A stretch of DNA of 64,000 nt from Allium sativum (GCA_030737875.1 CM060909.1:394921565-394985564), one strand, 5' to 3'; positions 23,363-36,162 are shown, counted from the first letter of the stretch. Translations and numbers: made by a program. Notes: generated by a model from the sequence alone, not told the origin.

Positions 23363-26300
23363 AGATATATGTTTAGCCGAGATCAACGAATACAACATAA
23401 AGGAATGCAAAGTCAGACATACCATCCATTTCCAAGTTCGTTCTGAGTCTAAATGAAACCAGAGGCACTTATTTTTCGTCCCGTATGTCCAATACAAGAG
23501 AGAGGCCCTCGCATATCCGAACAATCAACAAATACGTCTGGACGACTACCACTGTAGCCCCTTCAAGGTAGCTACTCCAATCATGGGCATCAGTAGAAAC
23601 CCGTCCATTCGATGCGAAGATCGTCGGTCTTGCACCGTCTTCAGTCTCTTCGACTGTTAGGCGTCGTATTAATTATTAAAAATGGGTTAAACCCACTCTT
23701 AATGAATAACTCACGTATATTATAATCAAGTGCAATAACAATACATTATACACTTCAATCCAGTCCAGAATATTCTTTTATTCCTGTTTCTTTATTCTGG
23801 AAAGGTTCTCATTAATCTTATCAAAGATTATCACTTTTAAACACACTGTTTAATCCATTTCTTTGGAAATCATTTCAAAAGATTTTATAGTATCCTTTCA
23901 CAGTTTAAACCAAACTAAGGTTTATCAAACTAGTCGGGATTAACGCCTTACCAAAATAATCGTTCATTTTATTATCCCATCCCAACCTATTCATCCCATG
24001 GAGTAAACTGGTAGTACTCCATATCTAACACCACTGTGTTATTGGTAAATTCAACTACATTTCACGTTCAAATCTAATCAAATATTTAACTATCGCATGA
24101 AGTAAAAATGGTGATACTCCATTTTCGAACACTTCTCATATTTGGCAAATTTAATTACCACATTAACATTTCAATCTAATTAAAGATTCATTAAAACTCC
24201 ACTTAGTTTTAATCCCCAAAAATCATTATTTAATGATTATTCAAATTTAGGAAATAAATCTTGTCTTTACTGGGCTAAACAATCATTGTCATTTAAAATA
24301 TTGTTCACGATAAACCCAAAATCATCTTCCATCAAAATGGAATCTTCACGGAAATCATAACAGTATATAGTCGATATAAATTTCTGTATCAAATCAATAT
24401 TATAAATGGAATAACGACAAAACCTTTTAAACACCATATATAATAACCCTTTATAGAAGCTCATCTCGATTATTACCAAATCAAATTCCATTCAATTCCA
24501 ATTTAATATATTAAATTGGAATTCTTTACTTTGGAAAATTCCATTAATCTTAATTTGAAGATTATAAATTCCAAATCATATTCTTCACTGTTAGTTGGGT
24601 TAAAGAACAAATTTTATTTAAAATATCATTCACTATAAACTCAAAAATCCAATCCTTTTATTCAATTCATAATTAAATATATTAATAAATGGAAAACTTC
24701 ACTAAATCTTAATTTGAAGATTTATTCTTTTCTCAATTGGGTTTAAGAACAGTGTTATTTAAGATACCGTTCACGACAAACCCAAAATCCAATTTGATAT
24801 CAAATACAAGGTTCTGAATAGAAATTATATCGGCTTATATTCAATATCAAATCCTGAAACCAACGGATATCGTATTGGGAATAACGATATCTATATCTTC
24901 CAAATTCCTTAACAATATCCGTGTAATCACAGACTCCAATATCGAAATATCCGAAGATTAATTTCACTCCAAATCCATTCTAATTTATTCATGGGAAAAT
25001 TTTGGTTATTTTAAAACCATTTTCAAATCCAACTTATTTATTTCTAAACATAATTGGATTATTATTCTAGTTATTAACTAGTTCATTTTGATAAAAAAAA
25101 TATTTTTATCTTTTCAAATATGTTATTTTTCATCCAAAATCTTTCCAAAATCCTTATTATGAATTTACATAATTTTTCCATATTTCTAATAATTTTAATA
25201 TCGCCCGTACAGTCGGTTTTCAATATCGACTACCGAACTGCATCCATAGCGACCTTTTCTGAAATTGATTTAGACATAATTTGAAATCCAACCGTTCAAA
25301 TTTAAATCTCTTATATTCATTGGAAATATCTTTTTGATACGAACCCAACGATTCTAGTTTTAGGAGAATCTGATGGTCGAATCTCCCATAACATCAATTC
25401 GAAATTAATGGTTGAAATTCGCGAAAGGTCGCTGCGCGGCACATTCTATTCAAACCATTAATATATATGTATTTATATATAATATATTTCATCGATTTCC
25501 ATTCAAAAGGTAGTTTTAAAATGATTCTCACTTTTATTTCAATTTTAAATCAAAATTGAATATTCTATATCATTATAATATTAAAATGATAATATTTTCA
25601 AAATATCAGATTTTGAAATCACATTTCGATATTCATTATAAAATGAATAAAATCGACAAAAAATCCCATTCGTGTTAAAATGGCGTTTAACTGCTTAACC
25701 CGGCTTCATATTTCAATATTTTCGTTTTCATCCAAAATCGGACATCAAAATCACATTTTGATTATTTACTGAATATTATTTTAAAATATTCATTAATTCT
25801 GAACTGGAATTAGGCTTAAACAGTTACCATATATTTTCAGTTATATGGATTTCATACATCGCATGTATACAACATCAATGATAAACAATCATAAAAAAAT
25901 CATACAACATCCGTTTACAACTGTATAAGCATCAAAATAAATAAATAACGCTTATACAGTCTATCAACCCATCGATTGACATATAGCTAGACAATTGGGA
26001 TTAGTATATGTCAAATATCATCCCAATACCCGTGTGGGGTTTCAACCAACAAATATTGTTTATTATTTTGCAGTTGGGCGATATGTAAAATTTATCTTCC
26101 CAATCAATGTTAGTTAAATGGGTGTACATAAACAAACCGTCTGATTTATAAATGAATATTTATTTTATTTCAGGAGAATTTTATACAGCGTATATAAATA
26201 ATTTATATATTGCATATATAAATAATTTATACACGTTGTTTACAAAAAAAATCGGCATTATAACAACGCGGTATTAGAACTGGAATAATGTCTAGCATTA

Positions 26301-28084
26301 TCCCTCTCCTGATACTGGCTCGCGCCATACACAACAATCAATCAACCACAATCAAATCACAATACAATCAATTTTTCCCATAATATAATCAAATCACACA
26401 AATCATCCATGGTTTGTACAAAAAGTAGTGTCAGGAGCTACTAAGCCCCATCTACAACCTAGGATATAATGATGTAACAAAAATTATTTGAGTGAGAGGT
26501 TTCTCACATTCGTTTCCACTCCATCGTCTTTATTTCTGAATTTTATTTTCTGTTCGGATTTGAATTTGCCTCAAATTCTAATTTGCTTCATTTTAGTTCT
26601 GGTCAGTTCGATTGTGTAGATCGTGTCGAGACGAACCCAATGCATCTGAAATCATATGATTCTGTGTCCGTATGAAATAGTTATGAGATTACAAACTTTG
26701 AATAATTAAACAATATTTTTAACTTAATAATTAAATTCATTAATTATGTTTAAAAGGAAACCTTGGTGTTCCTTTCTCGTTCCTAACTTCAACCCCTCGA
26801 TCAGAGAAACTCCACCGTGCCGCCACACCACGCCACCAGAACCCGATCTAACACCTCCCCTCGAAAGCCCCGTCCGCCTTGAACGGCGTCCAGTTCGACG
26901 CCTGCACCTACTCACAATATCCCCTCGAACGATGGCGCTTTGGAGAGGAATTCCGGCCACCACGCCATCGCAGATTCAATCATAACTGTCCAACTTGTCG
27001 TTCACATTGAGCTTGGCCGATTTGCAGTAGAACGATCATTGAATTGATCAATGTATTGGGAGAATTAGGATGAGGAAGATTCAAAATTTCTGTTCGCTGA
27101 TTTTGGAGGAGTGGTTGCATTTTAAAATGGGTTGACCATGCCCAATAGGAATTTAGGGTATTGACTATAGGGGGTTACTTATATTAATTAATATTTAATT
27201 ATATTTAATTCTTTAAATTTCAAAATTGCATGTTTACCGAAACGAACTCCAAATCAAACCCAAAGACCATCGCCCTTATCTAAATACCCCCATTCCGGAC
27301 ACAATGGGATAAGTTTCGTAAGCCAATTCGGCTGTTTCGATTAGTTTTTCTTTAAAATTAAAATACGAATCAATATATATTGAATTTAAACGTACATTTT
27401 ATTTTGTCGGGGCCATATTGACTCCAAAAATTACAGAAAAATAAATCTAGCTATGTTTTGACGATAGGGTCCTAATAAAACTAATTTCATCGAATTTGAA
27501 GACCGTTTGAAAAATGGCCATTTTCCAATCAATTAAATTCAAACTAAAACTGACAAAACACGTTTAAATTTACCACGCTCACATATTAATTCAAAAAATT
27601 ATGAAATTTGAAACCAAATAATAATTTGACATTCTGAATCCAAAAAAAGTGGTTTCGTCCAAAACGGAGGTCGTTTGTAAAACCGCTATTTTTAAGGGCT
27701 ATATTTTATATTAAAATATATATAAATTCCATAGCGACTATTTTAAATTTTAAACTGGACATAACTTTCAATTTATATTATATAATCTGAATTTTTCACA
27801 TTCGTTAGAAAGATATAACTAAACTGATTCAAATGTTTCTGGTTTTAACGAAATCCGATTTATATTTCATTCTGTACATTCAATTGAAGTTTAAAATCGA
27901 ATTTTCAAACTACCGCGCCATTTCAAACTCTATTTTTAATTACAATAAATTTATACGTTCTAACTTCGATTTAAATAAATTTTTAGTCGTTACTATTTAA
28001 AAAAAATCATTTTAAATATTAAAATCCATTAAAATAGCTAAAATAAATTTTTTAAATCGGTTCAGAAATTTCCAGGTCGTTACA
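23363..28084 (-). mobile_element. Copy X: old diverged LTR of the element-A family, interrupted by G
   Basis: On the minus strand this begins TGTAACGACCTGG at 28,084. It follows LTR A colinearly from its first base to the part equivalent to about 7,480, then stops at 23,363 where LTR G begins. Landmarks shared with A include the front block (27,480-27,930), the CCCATTGTG/GGAATGGGGG segment near 27,290, the GGTCGCTG segment near 25,430, and the CCAGACGTA block near 23,540. Identity is clearly much lower than between the two A LTRs. The 34-bp and 28-bp arrays are absent or decayed. No gene is present; the proline-rich ORF near 26,750-26,985 is in a GC-rich LTR segment. It is either a solo LTR or one end of a larger element. 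Confidence 0.8.
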
Positions 28085-28250
28085 CTTCCACTCGACCGTC
28101 CATTGTCATAGAAAAGTTGGAGTAGATATACATTCATATATAAGTTCAATAACTGACCAGGCTTGCCTCAAGTCTTGATATGTGCTAGTTTACAGGAATA
28201 TTTTCGACCTTGTTAGGATACCCAAAGTGAATCTTATCTAAGCTGAAGGA
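28085..28250. other. Unassigned boundary stretch between copy X and LINE
   Basis: It follows the LTR start at 28,084 and precedes the first recognisable LINE codons. CTTCC (28,085-28,089) would be the TSD of copy X if X is a separate insertion. It may be eroded LINE sequence; nothing else is recognisable. Confidence 0.4.
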
Positions 28251-31140
28251 TCCTTTGATGAGGATCCTTCACAAGCTTACAAGGAGGTCTGGGCGCTAGA
28301 CCAAACTTGCCTTCTCGTCGGAACTTCGTATCGAAAACGACTATCTTTGCTAGAAAGCGAGGATTAAGTGGGTGGATGAAGGAGATACGAACTCCAAGTT
28401 TTTCCATTCCTCTATCCGAAAAAAATGCTCTTATTCCGATTCACCAGATTCTACGCCCTGACCTATCTTTGGCTTCCATGGCATAGGAAGTTAAAGAGAC
28501 TATTTTGTCTCATTTCCAAACCTTTTGGGGAACTCCATCCGTGTCATCCCAGATCTGACCCTGTTAGCTTTCATTCCCAATCTTGTTCTTCCCTGGAGAG
28601 TGAGGGACTTGTCGTACCTCCTTCTTCTAAAGGGATACGAGCTTGCGTCTTCGCGCTCAGTAAGGACAGTGCGAGTGGGCCTGACGGTTTTGACAGGTTT
28701 TTTTTACTGTAGTGTGTGGCCGATTATCTAGGTAAACTTTTGTTTGGATATTTGGTCTTTCTTTTCTGGTGGAACCCTTCCTCAAGGATGGACTGCCAAC
28801 AATTTAGTTCTTATCACCAAGAGCGAGAATCCTCGCTCATGCATAGATTTCCGCCCTATCAGCTTATGTAACTTTTCTAATAAGATTACCTATAAGGTAC
28901 TAGTCTTTAGGCAAGCACCGTGTCTCAAACTTATTATGTCTTCTTCTCAGGCAGGGTTTGTAAATGGATGTTTGATAACGAATAATGTTCTTTTAGCCTA
29001 AGAGCTTATATCCTAGATCGACCGAAAGGTTAGAGGTTCTAATGTGGTCGTAAAAATGGACATGGATAAGGCTTATGACCGCATGTCTTGGTTTTTTGTT
29101 ATTAAGATTTTGAGGGATTTTGGATTTTCGGAACCTCTAATCGATATGATTTGGAGGTTTATCTTCAACTGTTGGTTTTCCTTGTTTGTCGTCGCTGCTG
29201 AAGCTTTCATTTGTGGCTTGCATTCCATTACGACTGCAAACCAGATCTGGCATTCCTTGTGGCTTCCCCCTTATTTCTTCCTTATCGTTTGCTGACGATA
29301 TTATCATTTTTACTAATGGTAGTCGTTAATCAATTTAGTGTTTAGTTAGCTTCAGTCGACAGTAAGAAAGATGCTCAGGCCAACTCGTGAATTTTGCCAA
29401 AAGTTGTTTCGTCCCGGCGAAAGACTTGACCCCGGTTAGATCTTCTTGGATTGAAGCCGTAACCGGTCTCGGTCGCCTCCCTTTCCTTACCTTGGTATTT
29501 TCCTTTACAGAGGTAGGAATCTCAACGCCATTTTCGATCCCTTGACGAAAAAAGCAAGGGTTAAGATCATTCGGTGGAAAGCGACTCTTCTTTCTCAGGC
29601 TGATAGACTAGTTCTTATAAAGTCAGTGTTGGACTATATAGGATCACACATTTTTGATGTTATGACTCCTACAGCTTCTTTCTTCTACTCTTATCGTTTG
29701 TTGGCCTCGTCCTTTTTCTAAAAAGGAAAACGCTTAATGAATCATTGGATTTCTTGGGATGTCATTTGTCAACCCAATATTGAGGGGGGTTAGGCCTTCG
29801 AAATCCAAAGGACGTCTTCTTAGCCTTTGCTTGCAAGTTGTGGGCTCGGTTTGGAGCGAACAATTCCTTATGGGCATTGTTCCTCTATGCAAAGTACCAC
29901 AATTTTTCAAGCACAAATTTCTCAGGATCCCCTTCTTATGCGAGTGAGACGTGTAAACGCATGCAAACTGTTAAATCCTTCTCGGACTCACATGGAGGTG
30001 GATCCAGTTGGAATGGCAGTCTGTTCTCGATTAAGGCTGCGTGAAATTCGGCAAGGACCCGGACTCCACGTCTTCTTCTTTTCTCCTACATTTGGGATGT
30101 CATATTACCTCCGAAGGTTTCTCTGTTCATGTAGAGAACCCTACATGACGGGTTACCACTGGACGAGAACCTTAAAAGAATTGGCATCATATCGTGTCTC
30201 GTTGCAGGTGCTGCGGAATAGGGGAGCTGGAATATTTAACTCACTTTTTTTTCGTGGGTACTCTACTACATCGGCCTGGAATTACTTTAGGAATCTGATT
30301 GGTCTCTGAGGTAATGCCTCGTCTCTTTCTGATTTACTGAGATTTTGGTGGACTGTCACTCAGGTGAATCTGTTCGCTCGATCTTATTTTGTCTTATTCC
30401 TTTCCTTATCTATTGGCATATATGGTGCTCGCGAAATAAGGAATTATTCGATGAAATTCCTATGGATCCTCCTACCATAATTCGGCGGGTAAGGAGTGAT
30501 ATTTTCCTTTCTTTTTGTCGTAGACCGTTCAGGGGCGTCATTGGCTCCCGCTCGAGCAGGCTGGCTGGTATTATGAATATTTCCACAGTTCCGTCAACTA
30601 CTAGGGCGGGGATCGATTGAAGTCGCTACACTATTGTGCGCGTATTGTGGCTTCCCCCTTCATTTTCTGCTCGTTCCCCCACATCACCATCCTCCTTCCT
30701 TAATTTCTTATGTTGTTTGCTAGTGTTGCAGGTTTTAGTTTATGGCTTCTTTTGGATGGTAGATTTTGGGCTTCAGCATGTGAAAGGTGCTTTCTTGGAG
30801 CTTCTTGGAGTTGGAGCTTTGGTTTACAAGATGGAGCTGTCAGCGGGACTGTTTCAGTTTTCTGGGAGCTCGTGATTTTAGCTGTTTGGATTCACTTTCA
30901 CTTTTATTGACTAGTCCGGGATCCCTTGCCTTGCTCATTGGTCCCTGGAGGTTAAGCATATTTTCGTAGTGGCGACTGCCTTTGGAGGACTCAACTTGGT
31001 CTAGTCTTTACTTCTGTCATTTGTTTAAGGATGTATCTTTGGTTGTTTTGTGAGTTGTCTTCTTGTATTCAGTTGTTTATATCAGTTCATGTAGGCATCT
31101 CTACATGAAAAAATTTTGTGAGCCTTTGCAAAATGATTAG
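28251..31140 (+). pseudogene. Decayed L1-type LINE ORF2 (RT, zinc-finger region, C-terminal tail)
   Basis: This is a non-LTR retrotransposon remnant, 5'-truncated and full of stops and frame changes. Recognisable in order are the linker motif KWVDEGDTNSKFFHSS (about 28,359-28,406), SKDSASGPDGF (about 28,655-28,693), NLVLITKSENP with DFRPISLCN (28,800-28,870), QAGFVNGCLITNNVLLA (28,950-29,000), and KMDMDKAYDRMSW (29,055-29,093). The RT catalytic motif FADDIIIF follows at 29,288-29,311. Downstream, NSLWALF (about 29,860) and IPFLIYWHIWCSRNKELFDE (30,378-30,440) match the zf-RVT and tail region of plant LINEs. No endonuclease domain is visible. The probable 3' end is near 31,130, without a clean poly(A). 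Confidence 0.85.
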
Positions 31141-31370
31141 ATTCTCCCTTTTGTGTTATATATATATATACTATATTATAGTTACCAAGTTCATAATGGA
31201 GCGCTCACGGGCCCCTAAATTTTCTCTTCTTAATTAAAGCTGAACCATCTTACCTCTTCCATATTGCTCTTTTCCTTCCCCAATTCGTACCTAGATCAAT
31301 TTTAAGAGCATAGAAGCCTTCTCGTTGTTTTCTGAACTGAAGAGTCGTGCTTCCTCTTTCTCTGTTTTTA
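31141..31370. other. Unassigned spacer before the MULE
   Basis: AT-rich sequence between the LINE tail and the left MULE terminus. Its last nine bases (31,362-31,370) form the left TSD of the MULE. No gene seen. Confidence 0.5.
31362..31370. repeat. MULE target-site duplication, left copy
   Basis: CTGTTTTTA, compared with CTTTTTTTA at 39,748-39,756. This is 8 of 9 matching, the usual 9-bp length for Mutator-like elements. The T-rich composition lowers its weight somewhat. Confidence 0.65.
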
Positions 31371-31411
31371 GGACGTTGTTAACGACATCCCTTTTTTTGT
31401 TAAGGGGTGTC
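31371..31411 (+). repeat. MULE left terminal inverted repeat
   Basis: Begins GGACGTTGTTAACGACA and pairs with the right end, which on the minus strand begins GGCATTGTCAACGACA, at about 33 of 40 positions with one 1-base gap. The motif GTTAAGGGG in the TIR recurs twice more just inside it (to about 31,457). The right end carries one clear GTTAAGGG. Confidence 0.8.
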
Positions 31412-32788
31412 TTTTTGTTAAGGGGACTCCGCTGGTTTTAAAACATGTTAAGGGGCAACACGACATACAATTTTCTCAGTCCAAAATAACCCTCGCGTCC
31501 TTCAAACTTCACCCACGCTTTTCAAAGCCCGCGGTCTAATTTCCCAATCGCAATTCTCAAAAAATATCTTCAGAACTTGGGTTCTCAGTGCTCACGCTGG
31601 TGTTCATCGGAGCTAGGGTTTGGCAACGATGGTTCGATTCAAGCGTACTACGAGGAATACGAAGGAAACCGATGGCAAGAAGCAAATTGGGGAAAAGAGG
31701 TATGTTTCTAGTAGATTAATGGTAATTTCAGTTGGTAGGGCGTGGTATTACCAATGTGAGCAATGGGTTTGCGTGTGGTGGGGTTTGGTGGGGAAGAAAG
31801 GGTAAATGTTGGGGAAATTTGTTCGATTTGCTGAGAATAAGGTTAGTTGGGTACGTTTTTGGGTGGGTAAATCTTCTGGAACATGAAAGCTCATCCTTTT
31901 TAGTATTAAAAATGGTTGATTGATGTCGAATTCTGGTTGAAAAATGGTTTGTGAGTATTAAATACATATGAAAGCTTGTACGTTGTAGTATTTGGCATGT
32001 TGTCACCGTTTTCGTAATTCAAAATCGGCTTCTGTTTGCCGTATTATAATTTTCATTTTCCCAAAATGTGTTGTATTTTGGTTTCGGTTTGTGTCGTCCG
32101 AATATACTTATTATAAGTGGTTGATTGATGTCGACTTATAGTTAGTTGTTGTCGAAATTTAGATTACACATTCGGTTTAACTTGTTGTTTACATGGTGGC
32201 TCTGTACCTTTTTATAGTAATAAAGTAGGCTAAATGTTGTCATACTTTATTGACGGCGTATGACTAAATTGTTTTGTGTTTGATTGTAGGAAACCGACTT
32301 CGTCTACTTCGGGTCGTGTACCGCCTACTGCTTCTAATAGGCAGAAACTTGCTAAGGAAAGGCAACGCCTATTGGAAGAGCAAAAGAAAAAGGAAGTAGT
32401 TGAATATAAAGGGAATAACTCCGAGCAATGTTCTAGTGGGAAAGAAGAGTCAAACGACCGTAGTACTTTCGATGGAGGTGAAAAAAGTAGTGATCATAGT
32501 GGCCATGATGACAGAGAAAAAGAAGCAGATGTATGCTTAGAAGAAGATGATGACAGAAAAGAGGAGGGCAACACTAGTTGTGCTGATCTTGAACGAAACG
32601 ATGACGGAGAAGAGGGTGAAAAAGATGGTACTGATCAAGAATAAGACGACGACAGAGAAGAGGGCAACAGTGGAGGTAGTGAGCATGAAGAAGATGTTGA
32701 CGGAGAAGACAGCGATGGAGATGATAGTGAGCGTCAAGAAGGAGGTGATGGAGTTGAGGAGGAAGCAAATAAAGAAGGTGACCGTGAA

Positions 32789-33070
32789 CAATCTGAGTCT
32801 GAATATAGTGGCTGTGAAAGTGGTAGTGAGGAACATGATAGTGAGGAAGGCAGGGTAGGAGATAAAGAGGTGTAACATGTGGAAAAGAGAAAACATACTA
32901 TTAAAGGCAAGGGAAAGCAGAAAGAAACACAATCTGAGTCTGAATATAGTGGCCGTGAAAGTGGCAGCGAGGAACATGATAGTGAGGAAGGCAGGGTATG
33001 AGAGAAAGAGGTGGAACATGTGGAAAAGAGAAAACGTACTTTTAGAGGCAAGCAAAAGCGGAAAGAAACA
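32789..33070 (+). repeat. 141-bp (47-codon) tandem duplication inside the PMD acidic exon
   Basis: The words CAATCTGAGTCTGAATATAG start at 32,789 and again at 32,930, exactly 141 bp apart, and similarity continues to about 33,070. The duplication is in frame. Each copy carries a stop where the other has a sense codon: TAA at 32,873 against GAA, and TGA at 32,999 against GGA. Confidence 0.9.
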
Positions 33071-33233
33071 GAATCATCGACCACTAAAGATGAAAGGACA
33101 ATGTTGTTTGCATTCAAACATCACATTGCTCATAAAATATGGAAATCTACCGTAAGTTTTTCCTATGTTATTTCTTAGATTTTATTTATACTTATGAGTA
33201 CGCGTGAATTCTTAACTGTTTACGAATATGTAA

Positions 33234-33256
33234 TATATATATATATATATATGTAT
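33234..33256. repeat. (AT)n microsatellite in PMD intron 2
   Basis: Uninterrupted AT run inside the 33,152-33,275 intron. It belongs to a pyrimidine/TA-rich intron typical of plants. Confidence 0.8.
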
Positions 33257-34977
33257 ATATGTGCATACCATATAGAAACCTCGAGGAGAAGTCAGACTGG
33301 TGAGAGTCCATACTCATGTTGGCACGCAACGATTGTGGGATTATAGAAAAGAATGTTCTTTTGTTAAGGAGGTTGTAGTTCAGTCGGGATTCCATAAGCT
33401 AGCGCTACATGCTCATGAGACATTAGACAAAGTCCTAATCAATGCATTCGTCGAAAGATTTTATCCAGAGACAAACACATTTCACCTTCCATATGGTGAG
33501 TGGGGAATAACCATTGACGAAATAGTGCACATAACTGGCCTTCCGGTGGAAGGAAGAGCAGTTACTGGTTCTCTTGGTGGCTCGAGGGGTATAGGTGTTG
33601 AAGATGTGTACAAACTACTTGAAGACTGCCTTGGTGTTGACAAATCAACTGCTTTACAAGTATTAGGAGGTGAAAAGAAAATTAGATTTGAATGGTTATG
33701 AAGTTGGTTTGAGGGGTCGAAGAAGGATGATATCGAAGAACGAAAGATGCATTGTGCGATAGCATATCTTTTGTACACAATTGGCAGTTTAGTTTGTCGT
33801 GACAAGTCCGGGAATAAAGTGTCAATTCATTTTCTGCAGTGTTTAAAAAATTTAAACGAAGTGGGTTCATATTCATGGGCCATTGCATGTTTGAGTTGGT
33901 TATTACGAAGTCTTACTGTAACAACTCACACTGAAGTTCATCAAATGACTAGTTGCATGACGTTACTACAGGTATATTCGAACATAATTTTTGATACCGT
34001 TGTGTTGTAACCATATGTGAATAGTGCAGTCTTACCATATGCGTGTACATATTGTACCTTAATGTAGGTATGGATATTTGAGCATTTCCCAGTTCTTCGC
34101 CGACATAATTGTGTTATTGGTATACAAGAAGGAGAAATTAGAGCCGCGTTCTACTTTGCAAAGAACAAGAGCTCGCAGTTAGCATCTGATTTAGTCACAC
34201 TACGAGAAAGGATTGATGATTTGAAGTGCAATGAAATTATATGGGATTTCTTTAGAGAAAAACATGATGTGTATCCATTTCATCAGTGTGCGTTGTATAA
34301 CGGACCTGTTATTTATTTTGAAACCGAAGAATTGTACCTACCCCAAAGATTTCTGCGCCAGTTTGGGATTGTTCAACCCATCCCAACCAATCCCTTCACG
34401 CTTAACAAGAAGAAGTAAAAGTCGTCTAGTAAAGGTTTCAAAGCCGCTTACTTTAATGTTAGGGATTTTATATGGGCTGAATGGCCAAATCACCTACTGA
34501 ATGAAAGGATAACGTCCAAAGAAGTGGTTAATCCCTGGGACTGTGAGGGCAACTATATACAGTGGTATCAACAAGCTTCTCATCCGATTGTTGCAAATCC
34601 ATCAAGAAGAATAACTGAGCCTGGTAATGAAACGAGGAGAAGTCGCTACCCATCCGTGTTGTAAGTTTGTTATTTTTGCTAATTGAAAAAATGTTATTAA
34701 TTGTTTTTAATACTAAAGTAGACTTGAATTTCAGAAACGTCGACTTGGACTACTTGCCGATACAATCCATTCATGTGGACATGGTAAGGCAGTTGTTACA
34801 GCCCTGCAAATGATAGAGCATATAGAGGACCAAGAACCGTCTGCTCTGTATGGAGAGAACATGACAGCTGTTGAAGGTGATGGGATTGTTGAGGCTACGA
34901 CAAGCCGAGGTAAACGAAAGAGAGGGAATAAGACTACTACCAAGAAGAAAGGTGGAGGAAGGAAAAAAATAGTTTAA

Positions 34978-36030
34978 CTTGGTAGCATTACGTATTATTT
35001 TGGTTAACAGTGTGTAACTGTTATAAGACTTGGTGTATGTTTTGTTCAGTACTTTATGTTTGTGACTTATATATTTTGGTTGGTGACTTGGTTTGGCAGT
35101 ACTGTATTACGGGTACTTTGGAAAGAAGGTTATTGTATGAAATGGTTTACGAGTATGTTTTTGTTTATTTCTATGTTTGAAGCAGCATGTACAAGGTTTA
35201 ATTTTTTTGTGTGATCGACGATGCGTGTGAAAGTTTCAAGTATTTGTATGATCAATGATGCATGTACAAGTTTCAATTTGTTGTATCACGTACGATGCAC
35301 GAAAAATTGGATTGTATGTATGAAATAATCAACCCTGTAGTTAAACATTGGAAATGATATGACGTTTTTAAGATCCAAAAATGGTGCATGATGACTGATC
35401 AATCAACTAAAAGGCATAAAATTTGCTAAACAGTTACACAAAACCGTTCAACTAAACAAAAAACGGTCATCGTAAACCAAAATATTGCAAATTAGAAACG
35501 AAATATGCAGACGGTGATTCATGACCGTTTTATTTATATAAAAACGGTGTCTCCAATCCAAAATATCTCAGGTTATGTAAAAATTATGTGCAGACGATGG
35601 ACTACTACTGTTTAACTTAAATAAAAACAGCGTAATTGTACCGTATATAAGTTTTGAGGTTGCAGGAATATTTTTAAACGACTAATACTCTCCGTTTTTA
35701 CTTTCATAACATGGTCATTTCATTCCGAAAACTCTCGGGAAAGAGTTGTTTTAGAAAATTTGGTGCAGACGGCAACACTGAACCGTATAGTAAACATTTA
35801 AACGTTTACTCCTCATCGTTTTTGTTATTTGCAATTTTTTTATTTTATATAACTTTTTTTTATAAATTGTTATCGTTTCATAGTTGGTTTAAATGAGAAA
35901 TGCAGTATGCAAGTGGTGAAATGCAGAAGTGTAACAAAACTATATGTACAGTAGCACAAACGTGCAATCTAGAAGTAAGAATAAAGTAAACAAAAAATAC
36001 AACTTCCTTGCCAACATGTGCCAGAAAAGT
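34978..36030. other. MULE intergenic region between converging genes, with ACGGT/ACCGT-rich block
   Basis: About 1 kb between the PMD stop and the transposase end, without a gene. From about 35,440 to 35,830 the sequence repeats TGCAGACGGT/TGCAGACGAT-type words, each followed by ACCGTTT or AAAAACGGT-like partners. These make imperfect repeated inverted-repeat units at about 35,504, 35,590 and 35,762. They could be 3'-end or hairpin sequence; the function is unknown. Confidence 0.5.
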
Positions 36031-36135
36031 TAACATTTGCATTAATACTTCAAGATTCTGTTACATTTGCATTAATACTTCAAGATTCTGTTACATTTGC
36101 ATTAATACTTCAAAATTCTGTTACATTAGCACTAA
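36031..36135. repeat. 30-bp tandem repeat, 3.5 copies
   Basis: Units start at 36,031, 36,061 and 36,091, each containing ACATTTGCATTAATACTTCA, with a partial fourth. They lie just downstream of the transposase stop. Confidence 0.9.
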
Positions 36136-36162
36136 ACTACGAACACATGCACGTATTCGACA

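Larger units (their letters stand above)
31629..34977 (+). pseudogene. PMD (plant mobile domain, MAIN-like) gene of the MULE, five exons, several stops
   Basis: Exons inferred from splice sites and frame are 31,629-31,699 (GTATGT donor), 32,290-33,151 (GTAAGT donor), 33,276-33,971, 34,068-34,660 and 34,735-34,977. Exon 1 starts MVRFKRTTRNTK. Exon 2 encodes a very acidic Glu/Asp/Ser/Lys region with a 47-codon repeat. Exons 3 and 4 hold the PMD: FYPETNTFHLPYGEWGITI, DEIVHITGLPVEGRAV, CRDKSGNKVSIHFL, GSYSWAIACLSWLLR, LLQ|VWIFEHFPVLR, YIQWYQQASHP. The last exon ends in a Lys/Arg-rich tail suited to nuclear localisation. In-frame stops are at 32,642, 32,873, 32,999, 33,699 and 34,416. The exon 4/5 junction is in frame only if a weaker donor (GTGTTG, at 34,656) is used rather than GTAAGT at 34,661. 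PMD proteins MAIN and MAIL1 act in nuclear gene and transposon silencing; the role of transposon-borne copies is not established. Confidence 0.85.

Noticed and set aside
29734..29947. Overlapping small ORFs on both strands
   Set aside because: Fragments of the decayed LINE; only the plus-strand frames show LINE motifs.
32537..33117. Minus-strand ORFs of 172 and 127 codons rich in hydrophobic residues
   Set aside because: They are antisense shadows of the acidic PMD exon and its repeat.
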